Below are positions 1-5,648 of a stretch of 5,648 nt of DNA, piece after piece. This DNA is from Candidatus Aminicenantota bacterium (GTDB lineage: Bacteria > Acidobacteriota > Aminicenantia > S016-38). How positions within the stretch are numbered: the stretch's first letter is position 1; every line of letters starts with the position of its first letter. The translations under genes were made by a program, and so were the position numbers. The notes below the pieces were generated by a model. That model did not search any database. It had not been told where the DNA came from and saw only the letters and a list, made by a program, of their open reading frames with translations. The stretch spans positions 1 to 5,648 of the forward strand of contig JAGHBF010000100.1 of assembly GCA_021161165.1 (NCBI GenBank). The letters are read 5' to 3'.

Positions 1-366
1 AAGTGTTGCTTTTATCCTTGCTACAAGTTCCCGAGTGGAGAAGGGTTTTGTTATATAGTCATCCGCTCCGAGTTCAAGACCGAGCACCCTATCCAGCTCT
101 TCTCCTCTGGCCGAAACTATTATAATGGGAAGATGATAGGTATTTTTTCCCGAGCGTAGTTTTTTGCATATTTCCAGACCATCTAAGTCAGGAAGCATCA
201 GGTCCAGAATTATCATATCGGGGAGATAAGAACTAGAACTTATATATTTCAGGAAGTTGTCCCCTCTATCGAACTCTACAGTTTTGAATCCTTCCTTTTC
301 CAGGGTTACCTTTATTAGCTTTCTGATATCAGGGTCGTCTTCAAGGATAGCTATCAATTCATTCAT
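1..366 (-). CDS. phoB: PhoB-type response regulator, partial (receiver domain only; C-terminus beyond window)
   Basis: Likely the transcriptional response regulator of the phosphate-starvation two-component system, phosphorylated by a PhoR-type kinase. The 122 codons seen are a full receiver domain. The acidic pocket is E9-D10-D11, the phospho-acceptor is D55 in LDLMLPDLDG, the switch residue is S85 (Thr in E. coli PhoB) and the conserved lysine is K107 in GADDYITKPF. The stretch from SARGEE (85-90) through GADDYITKPF and RELVARIK (112-119) is very close to E. coli PhoB as I remember it, and favours PhoB/PhoP over other OmpR-family members. The winged-helix DNA-binding half is off the left edge, so its class is inferred. 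The ATG follows the phoU stop by one base, with only a weak GGA motif seven bases upstream, so translation is probably coupled to phoU. A phoR kinase gene may follow outside the window. Confidence 0.88.
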   Translation of the reverse strand, partial: MNELIAILEDDPDIRKLIKVTLEKEGFKTVEFDRGDNFLKYISSSSYLPDMIILDLMLPDLDGLEICKKLRSGKNTYHLPIIIVSARGEELDRVLGLELGADDYITKPFSTRELVARIKATL

Positions 367-367
367 T

Positions 368-1024
368 TTAGGTTCCGTCAAAGCCGTGCTTTACTATTTT
401 TCCTTCTACCATGAAAATTACATCCTCGCTCAAGTTTGTGGCAAGATCTGCTGCCCTTTCCAGATTGTGAGCTATTCTAATGAGTTCTAGTGCGCGTTCT
501 ATGGTTGTGGGGTCAGAAGCCATATAGGTTATAAGTTCTCTTATGACCTGGTCCCTTAAATTATCCACAATGTCATCCCTTATAAGGACGCTGCTGGCCA
601 GGGCTGTATCTTTTTGTAAAAAAGCTGTAATGCTGTCCTTTATCATCTGGATAGCCTCATCTGCCATCCTGGGAATATCTATGAGCGGTTTTATCTGGGG
701 TCGTTCTATTAAAAACAGAGCGCTCTGGGAAATGTTTTCAGCATGGTCACCTATCCTTTCCAGGTCATTATTTATTTTCAGCACTGTCAGAATAATGCGT
801 AAATCGCTTGCTTTGGGTTGGTATAGTGCGATAAGTTCAGTGCAGAATTCGTCAATTTCAATTTCCAGTGAGTTCACAACAGGTTCTTTTTTTTCTATAA
901 TCTCTAAGAGTAATTCCCTTTTCTTTTCGACAAGCCCTCTTTTGCTGTTTTCCAGCATAGTCTCCACAAGGGATGCCATTTCCATCAATTTTTCCTTCAA
1001 TTCAAGGATCCTGTTTTTTAGCAT
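368..1024 (-). CDS. phoU: Phosphate signalling complex regulator PhoU
   Basis: Cytoplasmic PhoU, which in characterised bacteria connects the Pst transporter to the PhoR kinase and keeps the Pho regulon off when phosphate is plentiful. At 218 residues it has the usual family length and is predicted almost wholly helical, consistent with two PhoU repeats of three helices each. The two metal-binding signature segments are visible. Repeat one has NNDLERIGDHAENIS at 86-100, with E89 and D93. Repeat two has HNLERAADLATNLSED at 186-201, with E189 and D193. The ATG start is supported by a G-rich ribosome binding site (AGGGGG) four bases upstream that overlaps the pstB stop codon. Eight bases separate pstB from phoU. 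Its place between pstB and the response regulator is the expected one for a Pst operon. Confidence 0.97.
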   Translation of the reverse strand: MLKNRILELKEKLMEMASLVETMLENSKRGLVEKKRELLLEIIEKKEPVVNSLEIEIDEFCTELIALYQPKASDLRIILTVLKINNDLERIGDHAENISQSALFLIERPQIKPLIDIPRMADEAIQMIKDSITAFLQKDTALASSVLIRDDIVDNLRDQVIRELITYMASDPTTIERALELIRIAHNLERAADLATNLSEDVIFMVEGKIVKHGFDGT

Positions 1025-1032
1025 TTATCCCC

Positions 1033-1791
1033 CTATCCGAATTTTCCGATTAAATATTCTTCGGTTCTTTTATCTCTGGGGACGGTGAATACTTTCTGGG
1101 TAGGACCGAATTCAACGAGCTCGCCTAAATATAAAAAGGCGGTGTAGTCGGAAATTCTACTTGCCTGTCCTATATTATGAGTCACCAGTACAATTGTAAC
1201 AGTTTTCTTTAGCTCTTCCATAAGTTCTTCTATCTTTGCGGTCGCTTTGGGGTCCAGGGCGGATGTTGGCTCATCAAGAAGCAGTACTTCTGGTTTCATG
1301 GCAAGCGCTCTTGCGATGCACAGTCTCTGCTGCTGGCCCCCTGAGAGGAAAGTTCCCTTTTTGTGAAGATAATTTTTGACTTCATTCCACAGAGCAGCCT
1401 TTTTCAATGAGCCCTCTACAATTTCGTCAGCTTCTGTTTTCTTCAGTTTTATGCTGTTGAGTTTATAGCCAGCTATCACATTGTCGTAAATGCTCATCGT
1501 TGGAAAGGGATTTGGTTTTTGAAACACCATACCTATTTTTCTTCTCACTATTGTGGACTCCATTGAATAAACATCCTGTCCCCTGAGAAGAACCCTGCCT
1601 TCCACCTTTGCACCATCCACAAGTTCATGCATTCTATTTAGACACCTTATAAAGGTGCTTTTTCCGCACCCAGAAGGGCCAAGTATAGCTGTCACTTTGT
1701 TTTCTGCAAAGGAGAGTGATATGGACTTTAGCACCTTTACTTCCCCATAATAAGCGCTTAAATTTTCGGTTTTTAAAATTGTACTTTCCAT
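1033..1791 (-). CDS. pstB: Phosphate ABC transporter ATP-binding protein PstB
   Basis: ATPase subunit of the PstSCAB phosphate importer, acting as a dimer on the cytoplasmic face of PstC/PstA. All nucleotide-binding motifs are intact: Walker A GPSGCGKST at 38-46 (K44), Q-loop Q91 in VFQKPNPFP, signature LSGGQQQR at 149-156, Walker B VLLLDEP with D173 and E174, D-loop SALD at 177-180, and H-loop H205. The QKPNPFP segment after the Q-loop and the C-terminal RTEEYLIGKFG are typical of PstB and separate it from amino-acid or sugar transporter ATPases. The length of 252 residues is normal. The start ATG lies inside the end of pstA, giving a 19-base overlap, and no good Shine-Dalgarno precedes it. 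Translation coupled to pstA is therefore likely. Confidence 0.98.
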   Translation of the reverse strand: MESTILKTENLSAYYGEVKVLKSISLSFAENKVTAILGPSGCGKSTFIRCLNRMHELVDGAKVEGRVLLRGQDVYSMESTIVRRKIGMVFQKPNPFPTMSIYDNVIAGYKLNSIKLKKTEADEIVEGSLKKAALWNEVKNYLHKKGTFLSGGQQQRLCIARALAMKPEVLLLDEPTSALDPKATAKIEELMEELKKTVTIVLVTHNIGQASRISDYTAFLYLGELVEFGPTQKVFTVPRDKRTEEYLIGKFG

Positions 1792-2615
1792 TTTTTAGCT
1801 ACCATTCTTGAAATTATATTACCCGCAAGTACCAGAAGTATGAGAACCACAGATGCTCCCCATGCAAGCCTTTTCCATTCGTCATAAGGACTCATGGCAT
1901 AGTTGAAAATCAAAAGAGGAAGAGCATTTACTGGTTTCATAATGTTCCAGTTCATAAACTGGTTGCCAAAGGCGGTAAATAATAAAGGAGCTGTCTCTCC
2001 CGCAATCCTGGATATTCCCAGGAGGATTCCTGAAACAATTCCAGGTATACCGGCTGGGATAATCACCTTTATTATTGTTCTGTGATATGGGACTCCCAGG
2101 GCAAGGGAGGCCTCTTTTAAGTAAGGAGGTATGAGTCTTAAAACTTCCTCTGTATTTCTTACCACTATTGGGAGCATCATAATGGCAAGGGCGATTCCTC
2201 CGGAAAGAGCTGAAAACCTTCCCATGGGCTTTACCACCCATAAATACGCTATAATTCCTATCACTATGGAGGGGATTGCCTGCAGAATGTCCACTGTGAT
2301 TCTTAAAAATTCAGATATCCAGGAACGTTTGTTTTCAGATAGGTAAATACCTGCCCATACCCCTATAGGAATTGAGATTGCCGAGGCTATTGTCACGAGT
2401 AGAAATGTGCCAACTATAGCGTTTGAAATTCCTCCACCTTCTACCCCTACAGGTTTTGGAAGATGGGTGAGAAATTGCAGATTTATTGCTTTTAATCCTT
2501 TTCTGAACGTGTAAAACATAATTAAAAATAGAGGGGTTAAAGAAAGGAGAGACAAGAGATAAATTGCGAACTTAAACGCTCTGTCCTTGAGAATTCTCAA
2601 TCTTATTCCCTTCAT
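1773..2615 (-). CDS. pstA: Phosphate ABC transporter permease PstA
   Basis: Inner-membrane permease that pairs with PstC to form the phosphate channel. The 280-residue protein shows about six hydrophobic segments, roughly at 13-36, 64-92, 104-128, 138-153, 186-204 and 250-270. The ABC permease coupling loop, which contacts PstB, begins at 168-178 with EASLALGVPYH and is followed by IIPAGIPGIVSGI. The ISRIAGETAPLLFTAFGN segment (201-218) and AIPSIVIGI (113-121) are characteristic of PstA and set it apart from PstC. Its ATGA start overlaps the pstC stop by four bases. No Shine-Dalgarno is visible in the AT-rich sequence just upstream, which suggests that ribosomes finishing pstC reinitiate here. 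Confidence 0.97.
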   Translation of the reverse strand: MKGIRLRILKDRAFKFAIYLLSLLSLTPLFLIMFYTFRKGLKAINLQFLTHLPKPVGVEGGGISNAIVGTFLLVTIASAISIPIGVWAGIYLSENKRSWISEFLRITVDILQAIPSIVIGIIAYLWVVKPMGRFSALSGGIALAIMMLPIVVRNTEEVLRLIPPYLKEASLALGVPYHRTIIKVIIPAGIPGIVSGILLGISRIAGETAPLLFTAFGNQFMNWNIMKPVNALPLLIFNYAMSPYDEWKRLAWGASVVLILLVLAGNIISRMVAKKWKVQF

Positions 2616-3487
2616 TTTGCTATTTTTATGGTTGTTTTATTTATTATGTATCTGCCGAGGATACCGAATAGAGCTGTCACTAGGAAAAGTGCAAAACCTA
2701 TGGCGATGAGGGAGGAGTAATAGATATCTCCGGTTGCCTCTGTAAATTCGTTTGCTATCACACTCGCCATAGTGTTAGCCGGATAAAAAAGGTTCTTCGG
2801 GATATTGTTGTTGTTTCCTATAACCATTGTTACAGCCATAGTTTCTCCCAGGGCTCTTCCAAGAGACAGGAGAATCCCGGCAAGTATCCCTGACCTGGCA
2901 TAGGGTAGAGTCACCTTTTTTATTACCTCGTATCTCGTGGCGCCAAGAGAATAGGCAGCTTCTTTTAAGTCGCCTGGAACGAGTTCGATAACCTCCCTTG
3001 CCAGAGAAGCAGTATTGGGTATTATCATGAAGGATAGGATCAGGGAGGCAGTAAAAATTCCCACTCCGTAAGGGACTATCCCGAACTTTATCTCAAGATT
3101 TCTCACAAAAGGAACCAACACTTCGAGGCCCCAGAATCCGTAGATCACAGAGGGAACAGCTGCAATAAGGTCAACAAGGCTTTTTACTGTAGAAGAGAAC
3201 CTTCCGTTTTTCATGTACTCTCCAAGCAATATAGATATGGAGAGGGAAAGGGGAAGGGATATTATAAGCGCCAGAAATGAAGTGAGGAGCGTTCCCACAA
3301 GAAAGGGAAGGGCTCCAAACCTGTCTGATACAGGGTCCCATTCTTTGCTAAAGAAAAATTTCCAGCCAAATTCTTTCAGCGCAGGAAGGGAGCCCAGCGT
3401 TAAACTAATGGCAGCAGCGAAGAAAATTATTGCCACTATAAGTACAGCTATAATCAAACTCAGTTTGAAGGCTCTCTTCCCCTTCAT
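2612..3487 (-). CDS. pstC: Phosphate ABC transporter permease PstC
   Basis: Second inner-membrane permease subunit of the PstSCAB importer. It has 291 residues and about six hydrophobic segments, roughly at 10-32, 60-88, 103-127, 141-160, 199-222 and 258-282. PstC-type marks include FFFSKEWDPV near residue 45 (family form: F..S..WDP), VPSVIYGFWG at 111-120, the coupling loop EAAYSLGATRYEVI at 176-189, and GRALGETMAV at 210-219, whose Arg and Glu are conserved in the family. The segment TMASVIANEF (239-248) is also typical. A run of four Asn (225-228) follows the ALGET helix. The ATG is three bases after the pstS stop, with GAGG as ribosome binding site six bases upstream. That site touches the foot of a hairpin in the pstS tail. 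Confidence 0.97.
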   Translation of the reverse strand: MKGKRAFKLSLIIAVLIVAIIFFAAAISLTLGSLPALKEFGWKFFFSKEWDPVSDRFGALPFLVGTLLTSFLALIISLPLSLSISILLGEYMKNGRFSSTVKSLVDLIAAVPSVIYGFWGLEVLVPFVRNLEIKFGIVPYGVGIFTASLILSFMIIPNTASLAREVIELVPGDLKEAAYSLGATRYEVIKKVTLPYARSGILAGILLSLGRALGETMAVTMVIGNNNNIPKNLFYPANTMASVIANEFTEATGDIYYSSLIAIGFALFLVTALFGILGRYIINKTTIKIAK

Positions 3488-3490
3488 TGG

Positions 3491-4540
3491 TTACCTCAAA
3501 ATCGGCTTACCGTTGTAGGTAGCCGATTTTATTATTTTCTCTGCCGTCTTAATCACCGGGGCTGGGAGTTTTCCATAAAGCAAGTCCTCATTATACTGCT
3601 GGCCCTGATGTATCATCCACCAGAATAGGTTTATAAGTTCCTTTGCTCTTTCATAGCTTCTCTTTCCATAGTTCTGTTCCCTGTAAAAGATTATCCATGT
3701 AAAACTCGCTATAGGATATCCTTCAGGAGCTTCGGTATCAGTTATGGATACCCTTGTATCGGGCGGAATATTTACTTTTGCTGCAAGGGAAATGCTTTTT
3801 AAGGTGGGCTTTATGAATTTACCGTGTTTGTTTTTAATAGAGGCATAGGGGAGGTTATTTTTCTCTGCAAAAGCCAGTTCTACATAACCGATTGAACCAC
3901 TTATTTGTTTTATTAATCCTGCAACCCCCGGATTACCTTTTCCTCCTAGGCCTACAGGCCATCTGAGAGATTTCCCTTTTCCTACCCGCCGGGCCCATTC
4001 CTTGCTCACTTTGCTTAAGTAGTCACTAAATACAAACGTTGTCCCGCTGCCATCTGAACGGTGAACAACGACGATCTTCTGAGATGGAAGTTTAACTTCC
4101 GGGTTGAGCTGCACAAGTTTCGGGTCATTCCATCTGGTTATTTTGCCAAGGAAAATACCGGAAATGACTTTTGGGGTAAGTTTCAATTCAGGATTCCCAG
4201 GAATATTGTATGTTATAACTACTGCTCCAAGGCATGTTGGAAAATGTAGTATGGGATTTTCCGGTGATTTTGCAAGCTCTCTGTCATTCATAAAGGCATC
4301 CGTGCCCCCGAAGTCTACTGTTTTATTAAGGAGTTGCCTTATTCCTCCTCCGGAACCAATGGCCTGATAGTTTACCTGAATACCAGTTTCATTGTGGTAA
4401 ATATCAAACCATCTGGCATATAGAGGATATGGGAAAGTGGCTCCTGCACCGGTCAAATCTTTTACTCCGCCGGTCGCCTGCAGGAGGCCCGTAAGCATAA
4501 GGGCTCCGAGCATAAGGTTTACTATAAATTTTTTACTCAT
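3491..4540 (-). CDS. pstS: Phosphate-binding periplasmic protein PstS
   Basis: Periplasmic phosphate receptor that delivers substrate to PstC/PstA. Phosphate-contacting positions known from E. coli PstS have clear counterparts: T35-F36 in LTGAGATFPYPLY, S63 in GSGGG, D81 in GGTDA, and R161, S165, G166 and T167 in HRSDGSGTTF. Further family marks are GIFLGKITRWNDP (128-140) and GSIGYVELAFA (215-225). A signal peptide spans about residues 1-22 (Lys-Lys, then a hydrophobic core ending LLQA). No lipobox cysteine is present, so the product is probably soluble in the periplasm. An upstream in-frame ATG at 4564 would add eight residues and overlap the porin stop. I prefer the start at 4540, giving 349 residues, because AGGAGG lies six bases before it and the signal peptide then begins normally. 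The last codons form a strong hairpin. Confidence 0.97.
   Translation of the reverse strand: MSKKFIVNLMLGALMLTGLLQATGGVKDLTGAGATFPYPLYARWFDIYHNETGIQVNYQAIGSGGGIRQLLNKTVDFGGTDAFMNDRELAKSPENPILHFPTCLGAVVITYNIPGNPELKLTPKVISGIFLGKITRWNDPKLVQLNPEVKLPSQKIVVVHRSDGSGTTFVFSDYLSKVSKEWARRVGKGKSLRWPVGLGGKGNPGVAGLIKQISGSIGYVELAFAEKNNLPYASIKNKHGKFIKPTLKSISLAAKVNIPPDTRVSITDTEAPEGYPIASFTWIIFYREQNYGKRSYERAKELINLFWWMIHQGQQYNEDLLYGKLPAPVIKTAEKIIKSATYNGKPILR
3498..3530 (-). promoter_or_regulatory. Hairpin in the pstS tail, possible attenuator or mRNA-stabilising stem-loop
   Basis: On the minus-strand transcript the arm AAAATCGGCT (3530-3521) is perfectly complementary to AGCCGATTTT (3507-3498), giving ten base pairs. 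Inside it, ACC (3520-3518) can pair with GGT (3511-3509) around a six-base loop, with one bulged base at 3508. The hairpin encodes residues near the PstS C-terminus (SATYNGKPI) and is followed at once by GAGG, the pstC ribosome binding site. The 3' arm ends in four U residues, too few for a strong intrinsic terminator, so partial termination or protection of upstream mRNA is more likely. The structure is seen in the sequence. Its function is inferred from similar stem-loops after binding-protein genes in other ABC transporter operons. Confidence 0.6.
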
Positions 4541-4546
4541 ACATTT

Positions 4547-4552
4547 CCTCCT
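4547..4552 (-). promoter_or_regulatory. Shine-Dalgarno of pstS (AGGAGG)
   Basis: A perfect AGGAGG on the minus strand ends six bases before the ATG at 4540. It lies in the 17-base gap after the porin stop codon. It decides the pstS start: the alternative ATG at 4564 lies upstream of this site, inside the porin gene. Confidence 0.9.
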
Positions 4553-4557
4553 TATGT

Positions 4558-5565
4558 TTACCATTTATAGGAAAATGTCAGTTTTCCCATGAGATCACTG
4601 GTGTCAAGCTCATCGTATCTGACAAACTCTACATTGGGAATTATGCTGAAGTTTTTATTTACCCTGTAATCAATACCTGCAATGAACAGGTTAAAAGGCG
4701 AGACTGAATCAAGGGGGAGGTATGAAATCTCAGGACCATAAGGCAGAGGGTCCATCATTCTGTCGTATCTACCGAGGACGGTAAATTTCTCATTGATGGT
4801 GTATCTTGCTGTTAGTGATAAAACCCTGAGATTTAAGTTTTCCTCTTCGTCCATCTGGTGAACCTGACTGGAGTAAAGAGCTCCCAGGGTAAATTTTGCG
4901 GTTGTGAATCCTATGAATCCCTGTAACGTGTATACGTTTGTACTGCCTACCGGTCCTTTTTCAAAGTCGCTATAGAATTCCACGTAGATTTTTTTGCTCG
5001 GGTAAATTCCTATGGCTCCCATAATTTTTTTCTGTTTGTTGAATTCAGACTTATTCCCTTCTCCATTGGCGAACATGAAGTGATAATGCACCCTTTTTCT
5101 GGCCAGCTCTCCTTTAAACGCAATTCCTGTGTCTCTCGAATGGGCCATCTTATAAAGATCAAGAGGTGTCTTTTCTACAGCCCTGTAGCCCCAGAATTTT
5201 TCAACTTTACTGAAGGTAGGTGTGGGTGAGATCCCTATAATTATGGACTGTCCATTTTTACTCCACTGAATATAGAGATCTTTTACATATGGTACGATTT
5301 TTTCCTTTGTGGAAAAATCTCCTCTGCTGTTTGCTTCGAACCTGACCCTGATTTTAAACCTGGAGCCAAATTTGTGGTCGTAAGTAAAATAGAGTCTTCT
5401 GAACCAGAAACCATTCATTCCTTCAATGCCAGGATTATGGTTTGATAGCATGTAATAGTATTCCCCGAATACAACCCCGGAAAATTTTTCCTGAGCTTTT
5501 AAAGAGAAAGGAGCGATCAGTAATACCATAAGGATAACCGTTAAGGATGGTTTGAATTTTTGCAT
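4558..5565 (-). CDS. Outer-membrane porin, probable phosphate-selective (OprO/OprP-like) type
   Basis: Predicted outer-membrane beta-barrel of 335 residues that probably lets phosphate or other anions into the periplasm. Residues 1-24 form a Sec signal peptide (basic start, hydrophobic core, SLKA then QEKFSG). The rest is rich in alternating hydrophobic and aromatic strands split by polar turns, and the chain ends LTFSYKW with a terminal aromatic residue, as expected for BAM-inserted barrels. The segments GFWFRRLYFTYDHKFGSRFK (52-71) and RDTGIAFKGEL (144-154) resemble phosphate-selective porins, including the paired Arg at 56-57. It is shorter than Pseudomonas OprP, so strand number may differ. 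The start is supported by AGGAGG five bases upstream. It is the first gene of the operon and ends 17 bases before pstS. Phosphate selectivity rests mainly on this context. Confidence 0.8.
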   Translation of the reverse strand: MQKFKPSLTVILMVLLIAPFSLKAQEKFSGVVFGEYYYMLSNHNPGIEGMNGFWFRRLYFTYDHKFGSRFKIRVRFEANSRGDFSTKEKIVPYVKDLYIQWSKNGQSIIIGISPTPTFSKVEKFWGYRAVEKTPLDLYKMAHSRDTGIAFKGELARKRVHYHFMFANGEGNKSEFNKQKKIMGAIGIYPSKKIYVEFYSDFEKGPVGSTNVYTLQGFIGFTTAKFTLGALYSSQVHQMDEEENLNLRVLSLTARYTINEKFTVLGRYDRMMDPLPYGPEISYLPLDSVSPFNLFIAGIDYRVNKNFSIIPNVEFVRYDELDTSDLMGKLTFSYKW

Positions 5566-5570
5566 CTTAA

Positions 5571-5576
5571 CCTCCT
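5571..5576 (-). promoter_or_regulatory. Shine-Dalgarno of the porin gene (AGGAGG)
   Basis: A perfect AGGAGG on the minus strand, five bases before the ATG at 5565. It fixes the start of the first gene of the operon and suggests strong initiation. Confidence 0.9.
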
Positions 5577-5592
5577 AATTTTTTTCAATCAA

Positions 5593-5598
5593 AGTATA
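5593..5598 (-). promoter_or_regulatory. Predicted -10 box of the operon promoter (TATACT)
   Basis: TATACT matches the sigma-70 -10 consensus at five of six bases. Transcription would start near 5586, leaving a leader of about 20 bases that holds the ribosome binding site. At 16 to 18 bases upstream there is no good TTGACA match, only AT-rich sequence. A weak -35 is usual for activator-dependent Pho promoters, which fits the repeats just upstream. No other promoter-like site in the 83-base upstream region looks better. Confidence 0.55.
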
Positions 5599-5607
5599 CT
5601 TCTGAAT

Positions 5608-5646
5608 ATTTAATAAATAATGAACCTACTGTTAAAATTATGTTAA
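5608..5646 (-). promoter_or_regulatory. Predicted Pho box: four hexamer repeats with 11-base period
   Basis: Reading the minus strand, TTAACA (5646-5641), TTAACA (5635-5630), TTCATT (5624-5619) and TTAAAT (5613-5608) start exactly 11 bases apart, with five-base spacers. The first two are identical and the last two degenerate. This is the geometry of PhoB/PhoP sites: TT-A-A-type hexamers with about five-base spacers in Bacillus, and CTGTCA-type repeats with an 11-base period in E. coli. The last repeat ends nine bases before the -10 box, where it would replace a -35 element. Further repeats could lie beyond the window edge. The repeats are observed; binding by the PhoB-like regulator at the far end of this operon is inferred. 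Confidence 0.6.
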
Positions 5647-5648
5647 TT

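Noticed and set aside
257..1088. Plus-strand open frames at 257-490 and 543-1088, opposite phoU and the regulator
   Set aside because: They lie antisense to genes with clear family motifs and have no recognisable domains.
1882..2346. Minus-strand frame 1882-2241 and plus-strand frames at 1903-2085 and 2131-2346
   Set aside because: All are inside pstA in other frames. The pstA frame carries the permease motifs throughout, so these are shadows.
3498..3530. The pstS-tail hairpin as a full intrinsic terminator ending the transcript
   Set aside because: Only four U follow the stem and pstC begins three bases after pstS. A complete stop here would silence the rest of the transporter, so only a partial effect is proposed.
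3213..4367. Plus-strand frames at 3213-3518, 4061-4249 and 4104-4367
   Set aside because: They are antisense to pstC and pstS and show no family motif or plausible start context.
4541..4564. Longer pstS start at 4564, adding eight residues
   Set aside because: It would place extra basic residues before the signal peptide and start within the porin gene. AGGAGG is correctly spaced for the ATG at 4540 instead.
4989..5033. Two runs of seven A in the porin coding strand, possible phase-variation or frameshift sites
   Set aside because: Both fall at Lys-Lys-Ile codons, the frame is intact, and runs this short are expected by chance in AT-rich coding DNA.
1..5648. Mobile elements, CRISPR arrays, tRNA or rRNA genes
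   Set aside because: No transposase, integrase, regularly spaced repeat array, or tRNA- or rRNA-like sequence was seen. The window is filled by one operon.

Overview
The window is one co-oriented minus-strand gene cluster for high-affinity phosphate uptake and its control. Transcribed from right to left, it reads: outer-membrane porin, pstS, pstC, pstA, pstB, phoU, then the first 122 codons of a PhoB-type response regulator that runs off the left edge. Nearly every base is coding. The only real non-coding stretch is the 83 bases at the right end, upstream of the porin, which carries the likely operon promoter.

The porin has a signal peptide and ends in an aromatic residue, and PstS has a cleavable signal peptide without a lipobox. 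Both point to a diderm (Gram-negative-type) bacterium. Base composition looks moderate and somewhat AT-rich. In the response regulator I translated by hand, ATA (Ile) and AGA/AGG (Arg) codons are frequent, a habit common in thermophilic bacteria. The phylum cannot be fixed from this window. A thermophilic or deep-branching diderm is a plausible guess only.

The parts fit together as follows. The porin lets anions, probably phosphate, cross the outer membrane. PstS binds phosphate in the periplasm. PstC and PstA form the inner-membrane channel, and PstB hydrolyses ATP to drive import. PhoU links transporter state to signalling, and the PhoB-like regulator would activate phosphate-starvation genes. 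Upstream of the porin there are four TT-starting hexamers spaced exactly 11 bases apart, ending 9 bases before a good -10 box (TATACT) that lacks a convincing -35. This is the layout of a Pho box, so the operon probably activates itself under phosphate limitation.

Two features may tune relative expression. A perfect 10-bp hairpin lies inside the last codons of pstS, directly before the pstC ribosome binding site. The pstC-pstA and pstA-pstB junctions overlap and lack clear Shine-Dalgarno sequences, whereas the porin, pstS, pstC and phoU have them. The gene content itself is a known system. The less ordinary points are the porin as first gene, the predicted Pho box and the hairpin embedded in coding sequence.
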